Of a stretch of DNA of 64,000 nt, positions 18,279 through 26,961 are shown one piece after another. Made by a program: the position numbers and the translations under genes. Below the pieces are notes generated by a model. It was given only the letters and a program-made list of their open reading frames with translations. It had not been told where the DNA came from and ran no database searches. Numbering within the stretch: position 1 is the first letter of the stretch; every line of letters begins with the position of its first letter. Source of the stretch: UBA1765 sp045629945 (GTDB lineage: Bacteria > Fibrobacterota > Fibrobacteria > Fibrobacterales > Fibrobacteraceae); contig JAZQSE010000030.1 in assembly GCA_045629945.1 (NCBI GenBank), positions 9,811-73,810 of the forward strand. Direction: 5' to 3'.

Positions 18279-20075
18279 TGTGGGCTTACCGAATGGCGAA
18301 ACCATAGGTTCATTTGTCTGTAAAAGTAAAGTCATGAGTTGAGCCATCTCTTCTTGTTTTAAAAAATCTCCTGCTTTGATGGCATTGGCTTTAGCCCAGG
18401 CTTTAGCGATAGAATCAGCAATAGGATTATTACCTTGAATGGTCGCTGAAAGCATTTCCAGAAGTTCTCGAATAGCAGGGATGGCTTTTCCAAAAGAAAG
18501 ACTAGCAGGTATGGCTCGCATTTGGTAAGCATCGCCACCAAACGGTTCCAAATCAAAACCAAGAAGGTTTAGTTCTCGTTCGGCTTTTTCAAGTATAGAT
18601 GATTCTAGTTTTGAAAATTCTATAACTTCGGGAAATAAAAGCTCTTGAGAATCAATGTGACCTTGAGATTCAAGGACTCGCAAGGCTTGTTCGTAAAGAA
18701 TTCTTGTGTGAGCTGCATGTTGATTAATCAATAACAAGCCATTTAAATCTTCGCAGGCAATATAAGTATTTGCAATTTGTATAAATGGCGGGGGAGTCGG
18801 GATTACTTCTTGCTCAGGAATAGGTTCTTCTTTTTTAAAAGGTATGATATCTTCTTCTTGATGAAAAAGGTCTCCTGGAATGGAATAAACGGGGGCTTTA
18901 TTCTTTTCGGAAATGAGTTTAGGAATCTCATTCTGGGGATTCGTCTGTTCTGAATAGGAAAAGGCAGGAGAATTCCAAATAGAATTAAAAGAAGAATTTT
19001 CTCTAACAGATTCCTCATCAGAAGTAGAATCAATCAGTTGGAGTGTAGGTCTTTCGGTGCTAGTTAATTCTTCTTTTCGAAGGGCATTCTTAATAGCATG
19101 TCTAACCGCTAAAAAAACTTTGTTTTCATCGGCAAAGCGGACTTCTCTTTTAGCTGGGTGGACATTGACATCAAATTCTTCATCGGGTAGTTCTAAAAAT
19201 AAAACGCAAGTAGGGCAGCCTTTGGCATAAGGGTCGTAAGCTTGAATTGCTGCTTTATGAATCATAGCGTTCCAGATAGGTCTGTTTTGCAAGTAGAAAT
19301 ACTGTTGGTTGCGTTTTTTTATTGACTCGTCAGGAGGTGAAATAAAACCATTTACCCGAATATTATTTTCTGAATAATCGACAGGAATCATTTTCCTTGC
19401 AATTCCGGCACCAATGGTCTCTGCAAGTCTGCCACGTAAATCTTTTGCAGACCCAAGGAAAATATCTTTTTCGCCGACTCGGTATTCAAAACGGATTTCT
19501 GGATGTGCAATAGCTAAACGTATAACTGTATCTAAACTCTTAGTGTTTTCGTAAGAAGTACTTTTTAAAAAATGCCTGCGGACCGGAGTATTGAAAAATA
19601 AATCTTCAACTACAAATGTGGTGCCAACAGGGGCGCTTGTTGTTTGGATTTCTTTTGAATTTCCACCTTCTATTTTTATTTCAAAAGCTTCGGAATTATT
19701 TTGAGTTCTAGTAGTAATAGTCATTTTAGAAATGGCAGCAATCGAGGCAATGGCTTCGCCTCTAAAACCATTTGTTTTTAAACGAAACAAGTCACTTGCA
19801 GTGCGGAGTTTTGATGTGGTATGGCGCAAATAGCACAAAGAAAGATCTTCTTTTGACATGCCTTCGCCATCATCTGTTATTCGGATTAATTCTTTTCCCC
19901 CATCTTCTATCTGAATGCGTATTCTCTGGGCTTTTGCATCAATGGCATTTTCTATCATTTCTTTTACGGCAGAAGCTGGATTCTCAATAACCTCGCCAGC
20001 AGCGATTTTATTGATAATTTCATCGGATAATTCCCTGATTTTTGATAGAAATGTCGTTTTTTCTAGCTTCTCCAT
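18231..20075 (-). CDS. mutL: DNA mismatch repair protein MutL, endonuclease residues lost
   Basis: Mismatch-repair matchmaker with an N-terminal GHKL ATPase: IAAGEVIENPASAVKEMIENAIDA, DDGEGM and NGFRGEAIASIA are intact. The middle (about 340-440) is a Pro/Glu-rich linker. The C-terminal dimerisation domain keeps the outline of endonuclease MutLs but not the metal ligands: the DQHA(X2)E motif reads NQHAAHT (near 454), the ACxxAxKAGD motif reads AKANAIKAGD (near 562) and CPHGRPT reads SPFGKPT (near 597). I chose the ATG at 20075 because the family begins at about this point; a longer in-frame extension would run 37 residues into the promoter region of the divergent gene. Ends overlapping lpxB. 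Confidence 0.92.
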   Translation of the reverse strand: MEKLEKTTFLSKIRELSDEIINKIAAGEVIENPASAVKEMIENAIDAKAQRIRIQIEDGGKELIRITDDGEGMSKEDLSLCYLRHTTSKLRTASDLFRLKTNGFRGEAIASIAAISKMTITTRTQNNSEAFEIKIEGGNSKEIQTTSAPVGTTFVVEDLFFNTPVRRHFLKSTSYENTKSLDTVIRLAIAHPEIRFEYRVGEKDIFLGSAKDLRGRLAETIGAGIARKMIPVDYSENNIRVNGFISPPDESIKKRNQQYFYLQNRPIWNAMIHKAAIQAYDPYAKGCPTCVLFLELPDEEFDVNVHPAKREVRFADENKVFLAVRHAIKNALRKEELTSTERPTLQLIDSTSDEESVRENSSFNSIWNSPAFSYSEQTNPQNEIPKLISEKNKAPVYSIPGDLFHQEEDIIPFKKEEPIPEQEVIPTPPPFIQIANTYIACEDLNGLLLINQHAAHTRILYEQALRVLESQGHIDSQELLFPEVIEFSKLESSILEKAERELNLLGFDLEPFGGDAYQMRAIPASLSFGKAIPAIRELLEMLSATIQGNNPIADSIAKAWAKANAIKAGDFLKQEEMAQLMTLLLQTNEPMVSPFGKPTLMRLTADELQKKFRN

Positions 20076-20093
20076 GACCAAAATATAGCCAAA

Positions 20094-20122
20094 TTGTTTA
20101 CAAAAAAGAATTTTGCTATATT
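20094..20122 (+). promoter_or_regulatory. Candidate sigma-70 promoter of the 422-residue gene
   Basis: TTGTTT (20094-20099), a 17-base spacer and TATATT (20117-20122), about 30 bases before the ATG at 20152. On the opposite strand AATATA at 20082-20087 reads TATATT only about 6 bases before the mutL ATG, so mutL may be transcribed from a leaderless promoter in the same gap. Confidence 0.5.
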
Positions 20123-20151
20123 TTATCCTGTTTTTGGGATACAAGGGTAAT

Positions 20152-21420
20152 ATGGTTACAAATATTTTACTTAGAATGGTGCACATAGAAATGCTTTCCG
20201 TCTTCCAGACGAAAGATGTGCTTGAATTTATTCGCTCTTACAATAAATTTGAATTTTCTGATTTGGATCGTCTTTGGTATGAAGAAGGTGTTGTGCCTTT
20301 CTTTTTGCATCGTTCTTGGATTGATGCTTTGGTCCAATGGCTTTATTCCCGCGGAATAGCTCCAGAAAAATTTTTAAATGATATGATGGCTCATTGTGAA
20401 GAATCTGAGATTATTCCATCTAGACCATTGTTACGCACTTATCTGCCGTTTGTTCCGCAGTTTTATGCGGCTACGGATATGAGAGCTTTTGCTCTTGAAT
20501 GCTTGCCTAAAAGGCAGTCTTTTCTGAACGCAGCCCATTTAATTCATGGTAAAGAAACAGAATCAGAAAAAACTGATTTTGTTGCGTTGTCATGTAAAGA
20601 TGAAGAATGTCTTGCGACAAATTATATGCCATGGATCAATATGGTAATCCGCTATGCACCTATTTTCTTGAGTATGCCAGCTTATGAAAAGGTCACTCTT
20701 TGTGCCTCTCAGAATTCAGTGACAATGTCTTTAGATGGTAGAGCTGTTGCTGATATAGACGATAGTAAGAACATTTTGGTTAATGGTGAAATTGTAGGTA
20801 AGGTTGTTACTTTTGAAAAATGCCTTGCTCTTCATGGGATTACCTGGGAAAACGATTACGAAAAGCATTTAGAATGTGTGCATATTGAAAAAGATGTTTT
20901 AGATACTAAAACAGACGGTGTCTTGTTGCACAAAGATTGTTTCTACGGGACTCCTGTAAATATCACAGGCGTTACTTACAAGAAAAATGTAAATGTAAAA
21001 GACCCATTTGCAAGACTTATGAGTTCTGTTGTACGTCAGGAATTCGATGTTTGGAAACCATTACAGACGGCTCATGAAAATTTGCTTGGCGCTTTGAATG
21101 ATTCTGTTTCTGTTGTTTACTACAATAGTGATGATTCTATTGCGGTCAATAGTAAGCATTTAATGCGTAATGTTCCTGCCCGAATTTTGCGGAATATTTT
21201 ACGAGAATATATGCTGACAGGTCGTGAAGAATATGAAAACCGTGAATTTAAACGAGATGCTGATATTTGTATGGATCCGCTTCGTCCAAATTTTGAAAGT
21301 CGTTTGAATCGCGTTGTCACCCATTTAGAAAAGGTTTCTAACTTCTTTGAAATAGACAGACATCGTAGGGGTGGGTTCCGCTTTGTTCCTAAATGTCGTA
21401 TTGAATTCAGAGAAGAATAA
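20152..21420 (+). CDS. Unknown protein with possible C-terminal winged helix
   Basis: 422 residues, soluble, no signal peptide or membrane helix. I do not recognise the family. The last ~90 residues (VPARILRNILREYML...REFKRDADICMDP...SRLNRVVTHLEK, then FEIDRHRRGGFRFVP) have the rhythm of a winged-helix DNA-binding domain ending in a Gly-rich wing, similar in outline to OmpR-type effector domains. That is inference from pattern only. The ATG at 20152 is favoured by AAGGGTAAT just upstream and by the candidate promoter at 20094-20122; an upstream in-frame start would fall inside the -10 region. Followed by a possible small RNA. Confidence 0.7.
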   Translation: MVTNILLRMVHIEMLSVFQTKDVLEFIRSYNKFEFSDLDRLWYEEGVVPFFLHRSWIDALVQWLYSRGIAPEKFLNDMMAHCEESEIIPSRPLLRTYLPFVPQFYAATDMRAFALECLPKRQSFLNAAHLIHGKETESEKTDFVALSCKDEECLATNYMPWINMVIRYAPIFLSMPAYEKVTLCASQNSVTMSLDGRAVADIDDSKNILVNGEIVGKVVTFEKCLALHGITWENDYEKHLECVHIEKDVLDTKTDGVLLHKDCFYGTPVNITGVTYKKNVNVKDPFARLMSSVVRQEFDVWKPLQTAHENLLGALNDSVSVVYYNSDDSIAVNSKHLMRNVPARILRNILREYMLTGREEYENREFKRDADICMDPLRPNFESRLNRVVTHLEKVSNFFEIDRHRRGGFRFVPKCRIEFREE

Positions 21421-21463
21421 GAAATATCATTATAATATCTTGTTTTTTCTAAAAAACAATTCT

Positions 21464-21578
21464 ATTTTGAAAAAAGGGCGAAAGGTAAATCCTGTAACAA
21501 CTCTATCATTGCTCCCCTCCTGGTAAGTTCTAGGTTCTGTAGCCCTACTTTTTTACTCCACTGAGTGGAGTTTTTTTA
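21464..21578. ncRNA. Possible small structured RNA (strand uncertain)
   Basis: Between a candidate promoter (TTGTTT at 21441-21446, 17 bases, TATTTT at 21464-21469) and a plus-strand terminator lies a segment of about 75 bases whose ends, GGGC near 21477 and GCCC near 21544, can pair. On the minus strand the same segment begins GGGC, has ACCAGG...GGAGCA between AACT and AGTT arms, and ends GCCC plus a T-run. That layout recalls bacterial small SRP RNA but lacks the CCGGAAGG apical loop. No reading frame of note crosses it. The call rests on layout, not on a family match. Confidence 0.4.
21555..21578 (+). terminator. Rho-independent terminator
   Basis: ACTCCAC (21555-21561), loop TGA, GTGGAGT (21565-21571) followed by a run of seven T. 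It ends either the 422-residue gene or the candidate small RNA. The remaining 135 bp up to the next gene are AT-rich promoter DNA. Confidence 0.8.
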
Positions 21579-21713
21579 TTTAAAAAGGATTCAATCTTAA
21601 AGGGATTTAAAAAATCAAGAAAACAAATATGTTTTTTTGCTGTTATGTATTGTGGTGCTTGTTGATTTTATATAAATTAATTTTTTCAGTATATCGTTTC
21701 AAAAGAGGACTCT

Positions 21714-24683
21714 ATGAAAAAAACTCCTTCTTTTTTGGGAAAAATTTTCTTTTTATTCGCCACTATATTTTCAGTAGCTTCTCCTGGTGTAATCCATGTT
21801 GATGATTTGCACCCTGGATTAGAGGTAAAAAAAGAAAATATGCTTGGAGCGGTTCTTGCAATTTGGAACACTCCGACTCGCTATAATGACATGAAGCAAG
21901 CCTTCATAGATGGCGAATACACCTTTTTCAGATTTCCTAATGGAAGCCTTTCTAATGAATACCATTGGAACGGAAATGGGTTTTATGATAGTACGGGAAT
22001 TTGGCATGTAAAAGATACTTCTTATGTTCCTGGATTTATTGCAGAAACAAAATACAGAGGAACAAGTAAAAACAATTATGGATTTATCCGACAAAGTAAT
22101 GTAACCGATGGGATTTCAGAAACCATGTGGTGGGGTGAAATTATTGACCCTACAGATCCGCCTTGGTTTGTTATTGAATTTCCAGAAAAAGTTTTTTTAG
22201 ATTCCCTGAAAATCGAATGGGGGGATTTCCGCCCCAAATTATTTGAGGTGAATTACTGGGAGGAAGAATACATTGATTACCCTGGAGTTTACCAGACTTT
22301 TAAAAATACGGCAAAGACTTTGATGTCTTCAAAAGTAAAATCAAAGGAAACGGGGTTAAAATTTAAGGAAATTAAATCTCGCTACATTGCGATTCGTTTT
22401 AAAACAACGGATCTGCCAAAGGAAGGCGTTCAAATTCGTGAATTAAAATTATTGCACAAGGGAAGTGATTTATTTAAAAACAAAAATTTCAAAACATTTG
22501 GAATTTCCACAAGGCTTGGGGATATTGTTCGCAAGGATTGGACAGGCATTAAATGGCATTTTGAAGAATTTATGACATACATAAAGGGCATGCCAAAGGG
22601 AAATGCTTTGATTTGTGTAAATGCCGGAACAGGAAATGCGAAGGAAGCTGCAGATTGGGTGTATTATACAAACAAAGTAAAAGGTTATAACATCAAAAAT
22701 TGGCAAATCGGCAACGAACTTGATGGGGAATGGGAAGAAGCCGGGCCTCTTTCTGCAAGACAATATGCAGTTCGTTATTTAGAAAGAGCAAGAGCTATGA
22801 GGAAAGTGGATTCATCCATTCAGTTGCATGGACCTCTTTTCAGTTCTTTTAAATTAACGCAAAAGGGAGCAGGGCTTTCTGATGGTAAGTTCTGGCTAGA
22901 AGAATTTTTCCGTATTATCGGCGAAGCTGAAAGAAAAGATGGAATTCGTTACATTGATGTAGTTGATATTCACCAATATCCTTATTGGAGTGAAAACAAT
23001 TTAAACGCTAAAGATATGTTGCAGGCGATGCTTGCCGTGAGAGAAAATTTAGATACGTTAGATGCTTGGATGGCTCGCCATTTAGAGGGTGAAAGAAAAA
23101 TTATGGTTTCAGAATTCAGCACAAGCGTTCAAGGCCATCACTTGTTAATGGACTTTCCTCAGGCTTCAGGCGTTGCTCTTATATTTGCTGAAAATATTGT
23201 GCGTTACGGAAACCGCTTGCAAGCACTTCCATGGGATTCCTTCTCCAATTTATTTAAAGGCCCAGATAGCACTTGGGGAACAATCAGTTTAACTGCTTTA
23301 GCAAAGGAAGGCTCTTGGAGTTCTTGGCATTCCTTGGAGCCAACGGCTGAATATTACGGTGTTTACATGGTTTTCAAACATTTTCTTGAAAATGGATATT
23401 CTGTTTTAAAAACAAAAAGCAGTACGCCGGATATAGTTTCTTATGCTTTAGGAAAGGGAGATTCTCTCCGGGTTCTTCTAGTGAATTTGTCTGAAAAAGA
23501 ACAAGCTGTAGAAATTGAAAGAGAAAGTATTCTTGCAGAAAGGAACACTTTAAATAACGATTCTCTGAAAAATGATTCCTTGAAAAAAGATGAGGTGGCG
23601 GTGCAGAAGGGCGATCTCGTTAGAACTCAGGTTGAAGTATTCGGAGAGTCTCAATTTAAATGGCAAGGAACTCACCAACACGCTTTCCCATATCCTAAAA
23701 TGGGGCCTTCTGGAAGGCGAATCAACCCAAGTAAAAGTAAAGAGATAAAAGTTCCAGCTTATGGAATGGCTGTTGTACAGATTAACCCAAGACTGGAAAA
23801 AGGAAGAAAACCTAGAATTCTTACAGCCACATTAGAAAAGAAAGTTTTGCTTCCTGCAGATACTTTGGATTTATTTGTAACGGCAGAACAGCAATATGGC
23901 CAATTGACAGAGGGTAAAGTTAGAATCAAAGAACTGGGAATAGAAAAGAAGATTAAACCAGATGATTCTTTGTGGAACGCCTCTATAGAAACCTTCCATA
24001 TAAAAATTCCGCTTTCTGAAAATGTGAAATTAGGAGAAATGAACATCACTCTTGAAATAGGCGGATTAGGAAAACAAGTAACAGTCTTTGAAATTCCTTT
24101 CAGAGTAAGAGGTGCGTACAGAACCACAAGCATTATGGAGGATTTTGATGAAGGAATTGAAAATGTAAGTTGGTTCCCTGTGGTGGGTGGTGATAACTCT
24201 ACAAGTATAGAAGCGAAAATTTTTAATGGTTCAAAACCTCATGGTGGTTTTGTAAGACACGATTTCAACATTGAGCAGCCAATAGATCTGCCTTGGCCTA
24301 ATTATGCAGGAGCATTTTATGTAATACCAGAGGAAGTCAAAAATGCTGTAGGTTTTGTTTTTGATTATGCAACAACCCACAGCAATTCCGAGGGATATTT
24401 TGAATTACAGATTCAAAGCTATCAGGTAAAGGATTATGATGATTTCAGGTTCCCTTTGAAAAACACAAAAGGCGTTTGGGTCCGAGATACGGTGATTTTT
24501 GAAAATTTGGTTCAAGAGGGTTGGGGAGAAATTGTTCCTCGTTTAGACCCGACCCAGATAAAGCATTTTGCATTTAGAGCAAGACATGGTGGGCGGGGCT
24601 ATATTAGCTTGGATAACATTTACCTATTGAAGGAAGATGGAACAGAAGTTCCTATGCCAAAGGGAGTTCGTAGGCTCAGATAA
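21714..24683 (+). CDS. Large secreted clan GH-A-like hydrolase with inserted discoidin-like domain
   Basis: 989 residues with a signal peptide (about 1-24). The barrel has features of retaining clan GH-A enzymes: WQIGNELDGEW near 330 (NE acid/base), VVDIHQYPYW and MVSEFSTS near 466 (Glu nucleophile). The start of the barrel (NMLGAVLAIWNTPTRYND, then FFRFPNGSLSNEYHW) is separated from the rest by about 115 residues (136-252: WFVIEFPEKVFLDSLKIEWG ... YIAIRFKT ... VQIRELKLLHKG) that resemble an F5/8 discoidin/CBM32 sandwich. A beta domain and a further beta-rich segment (about 800-985, ending GYISLDNIYLLKEDG) follow; there is no sorting-like tail. The family could be a distant GH44/GH39/GH51 relative; the substrate is unknown. 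ATG preceded by GAGGA. Confidence 0.7.
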   Translation: MKKTPSFLGKIFFLFATIFSVASPGVIHVDDLHPGLEVKKENMLGAVLAIWNTPTRYNDMKQAFIDGEYTFFRFPNGSLSNEYHWNGNGFYDSTGIWHVKDTSYVPGFIAETKYRGTSKNNYGFIRQSNVTDGISETMWWGEIIDPTDPPWFVIEFPEKVFLDSLKIEWGDFRPKLFEVNYWEEEYIDYPGVYQTFKNTAKTLMSSKVKSKETGLKFKEIKSRYIAIRFKTTDLPKEGVQIRELKLLHKGSDLFKNKNFKTFGISTRLGDIVRKDWTGIKWHFEEFMTYIKGMPKGNALICVNAGTGNAKEAADWVYYTNKVKGYNIKNWQIGNELDGEWEEAGPLSARQYAVRYLERARAMRKVDSSIQLHGPLFSSFKLTQKGAGLSDGKFWLEEFFRIIGEAERKDGIRYIDVVDIHQYPYWSENNLNAKDMLQAMLAVRENLDTLDAWMARHLEGERKIMVSEFSTSVQGHHLLMDFPQASGVALIFAENIVRYGNRLQALPWDSFSNLFKGPDSTWGTISLTALAKEGSWSSWHSLEPTAEYYGVYMVFKHFLENGYSVLKTKSSTPDIVSYALGKGDSLRVLLVNLSEKEQAVEIERESILAERNTLNNDSLKNDSLKKDEVAVQKGDLVRTQVEVFGESQFKWQGTHQHAFPYPKMGPSGRRINPSKSKEIKVPAYGMAVVQINPRLEKGRKPRILTATLEKKVLLPADTLDLFVTAEQQYGQLTEGKVRIKELGIEKKIKPDDSLWNASIETFHIKIPLSENVKLGEMNITLEIGGLGKQVTVFEIPFRVRGAYRTTSIMEDFDEGIENVSWFPVVGGDNSTSIEAKIFNGSKPHGGFVRHDFNIEQPIDLPWPNYAGAFYVIPEEVKNAVGFVFDYATTHSNSEGYFELQIQSYQVKDYDDFRFPLKNTKGVWVRDTVIFENLVQEGWGEIVPRLDPTQIKHFAFRARHGGRGYISLDNIYLLKEDGTEVPMPKGVRRLR

Positions 24684-24743
24684 AAATCTCATTTTTTAAA
24701 GTTTTTCTATCTTTTGCCCTGTCTAATTATAACGGAGGCTAAA

Positions 24744-26153
24744 ATGGCACTTCAATTTTACAACACTGCATTGCGAAAGAAAGAACTTTTCACTCTTCCG
24801 GAGGGAATCCCTGCCGTGCGTATGTATTGTTGTGGTCCCACTGTGTACCATTTCGCTCATATCGGCAACCTTCGTACTTACATTTTTGAAGATTTTTTAG
24901 TCAGAACTCTGAAGTATTATGGCTATGAAGTAAATCATATCGTAAACATTACTGATGTGGGGCATTTGACTTCTGATGCTGATGATGGCGACGATAAAAT
25001 GGAAAAGGGTGCCGCTCGCGAAGGTAAATCTGTCTGGGATATCGCTAAGTTTTATACCGATGCTTTTATGGCAGATTGTAAGCGTTTGAATATTCAGGAG
25101 CCAACTCGTTGGACTCGTGCCACTGAACATATTCAAGAACAAATTGAATTGGTAAAAACTTTAGAAGAAAAAGGGTATACTTACCGCACTTCTGATGGTA
25201 TTTATTTTGATAGTTTAAAATTCCCACGTTATGCTGATTTTGCTCGTTTAGATGTGGAAAATTTGCGCAAGGGTAGTCGCATTGATATGGGTGAAAAAAA
25301 GAATGCTACAGATTTTGCTTTGTGGAAATTCAGCCCAAAAGATAAAAAGCGGGCCATGGAATGGGACAGCCCCTGGGGAATCGGATTTCCTGGTTGGCAT
25401 ATTGAATGTTCTGCAATGGCAATGAAATACAACGGACCAACCCTTGATATTCACTGCGGTGGAACAGACCACATTCGCGTTCACCACACCAATGAAATTG
25501 CTCAAAGTGAATGTGCAAATGGCGTTCCTTTTGCAAGGTTCTGGATGCATGGCGAATTTTTGCGTTTAGATGGTTCAAAAATGAGTAAATCAAGTGGCGA
25601 ATTTTTAACCGTTTCTCTTTTGATGGAAAAGGGGTTTAATCCGCTTGATTATCGTTATTTTGCACTTGGTAGCCATTACCGCAACTATTTGAATTTTAGT
25701 TATGAATCGTTAGAAAGCGCTCGTGAAGCTTTGAAAAGTTTGCACAAAAAGACAGATCCATTGATTGGCAAGGCAACAAGTATTGAAACGGAAAAAGCAA
25801 AAGCTATTCAGAAGGAATTCCGAGATGCGATTGGTGATGATTTAAACATGCCTCGTGCTCTTGGAATTCTAAACACTATGTTAAAAAGTGATTTAGATGA
25901 TGGCGAAAAAGCAGCTCTTGTGCTTGATATGGATAAAATTTTTGGTTTAAAGCTGAATGAACCAAGAGAAGAATTTGAAAAGAAAGCAGATGCTTCTATT
26001 GATGTAGCGAAAATTGAAAGTTTGATTGCTCTTCGTAAAGCGGCTCGTGAAAATAAAGATTGGGCTGAAAGTGATCGCATTCGTGATGAATTAGCCAGTA
26101 TGAATGTTGTGATTAAAGATTCCAAAGAAGGAACGACTTGGGAAATAAAATGA
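24744..26153 (+). CDS. cysS: Cysteinyl-tRNA synthetase
   Basis: Charges tRNA-Cys. Class I signatures HFAHIGNLRTY (HIGH) near residue 35 and SKMSKSSGEFL (KMSKS), plus the zinc-site sequences YCCGPTVY, WHIECSAMAMKY and GGTDHIRVHHTNEIAQSEC. 469 residues, the usual length, with the anticodon-binding helical C terminus (DRIRDELASMNVVIKDSKEGTTWE). The ATG at 24744 has CGGAGG seven bases upstream, which decides it over an in-frame ATG 30 bases earlier. Overlaps rdgB by 4 bp (ATGA), so translation is probably coupled. Confidence 0.96.
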   Translation: MALQFYNTALRKKELFTLPEGIPAVRMYCCGPTVYHFAHIGNLRTYIFEDFLVRTLKYYGYEVNHIVNITDVGHLTSDADDGDDKMEKGAAREGKSVWDIAKFYTDAFMADCKRLNIQEPTRWTRATEHIQEQIELVKTLEEKGYTYRTSDGIYFDSLKFPRYADFARLDVENLRKGSRIDMGEKKNATDFALWKFSPKDKKRAMEWDSPWGIGFPGWHIECSAMAMKYNGPTLDIHCGGTDHIRVHHTNEIAQSECANGVPFARFWMHGEFLRLDGSKMSKSSGEFLTVSLLMEKGFNPLDYRYFALGSHYRNYLNFSYESLESAREALKSLHKKTDPLIGKATSIETEKAKAIQKEFRDAIGDDLNMPRALGILNTMLKSDLDDGEKAALVLDMDKIFGLKLNEPREEFEKKADASIDVAKIESLIALRKAARENKDWAESDRIRDELASMNVVIKDSKEGTTWEIK

Positions 26154-26761
26154 GTTCTAAAACGCTTTTGGTAATTGCTACCGGAAATGCTGGAAAAATC
26201 CGGGATTTTGCTGGAATTCTTGGTACTGAAAAATTCGAATACCAAACTTTAAAGGACATTGGCTTTGAAGGGGATATAGAAGAAAATGCCGAAACTTTTG
26301 CAGGGAATGCAAAAATTAAAGCAAAGGCTGTAGCAGAATTTTTACACGAAAAAAGTGTAAAAGCTTGGGTTTTGGCAGACGATTCTGGCTTAGAAGTTTT
26401 TTCTTTAAATGGCGCTCCTGGAGTATATTCGGCAAGGTATTCTGGAGAACATGGCAATGATGATTCTAACAATGAGCTTTTGCTGAAAAATTTGGAAGGA
26501 ATAGAAGACCGTTCAGCAAGGTATTATTGTGCATTAGCTTTGCTTCATTCCGACACTCCTTACGCAGAACCTGAAATATTTGAAGGGGAATGTAGAGGAA
26601 AAATCGGTGAAGAACCGGTTGGAAATTTAGGTTTTGGCTATGACCCACTTTTTATTCCAAATGGTTTTACAAGAACCTTTGCTCAAATGGAAATTTCTGA
26701 AAAGAAGGATTTGAGTCATAGGGGAATGGCTATTCGTAAATTGCTTTCTTGCAACTTATAA
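26150..26761 (+). CDS. rdgB: XTP/dITP pyrophosphatase (HAM1 family)
   Basis: House-cleaning nucleotide pyrophosphatase that hydrolyses dITP and XTP to monophosphates. 203 residues. Family motifs: VIATGNAGKIRDF at the N terminus, LADDSGLEVFSLNGAPGVYSARYSGEHG near 80-105, GNLGFGYDPLFIPNG and a final SHRGMAIRKL. The start overlapping the cysS stop by 4 bp matches the family N terminus; an in-frame ATG 12 bases upstream lies inside cysS. Second gene of the cysS operon, followed by a hairpin. Confidence 0.95.
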   Translation: MSSKTLLVIATGNAGKIRDFAGILGTEKFEYQTLKDIGFEGDIEENAETFAGNAKIKAKAVAEFLHEKSVKAWVLADDSGLEVFSLNGAPGVYSARYSGEHGNDDSNNELLLKNLEGIEDRSARYYCALALLHSDTPYAEPEIFEGECRGKIGEEPVGNLGFGYDPLFIPNGFTRTFAQMEISEKKDLSHRGMAIRKLLSCNL

Positions 26762-26790
26762 AATACAAAGTTTTGAATTTTAATGGATTT

Positions 26791-26826
26791 AGTAAATTAC
26801 GCAAATTTTGCGTAATTTACTTTATT
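26791..26826 (+). terminator. Terminator after rdgB
   Basis: A 15-bp perfect inverted repeat (26791-26805 with 26807-26821) with almost no loop, followed by TTATTC. It is an AT-rich long stem, so termination is likely but weaker than a GC-rich hairpin. Confidence 0.6.
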
Positions 26827-26961
26827 CATATTAGTTTTTCGCGGTGGAAATTTTCCTCTTTTTCATTTTTCTAGTGTTAGTATTGGAAGTATTCTTAATT
26901 TTTCTATCTTTGGCCGTGAAGAATGGGAATTTTAGTTTTCCCACTATAAAAGGAAGAAGAA

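Noticed and set aside
21477..21547. SRP RNA (ffs) on the minus strand
   Set aside because: ACCAGG...GGAGCA and flanking arms are suggestive, but the conserved CCGGAAGG apical hairpin is missing, so I list only an unassigned RNA.
25808..26245. 145-codon frame antisense to cysS and rdgB
   Set aside because: Crosses the overlap of two conserved genes on the other strand; no motif.
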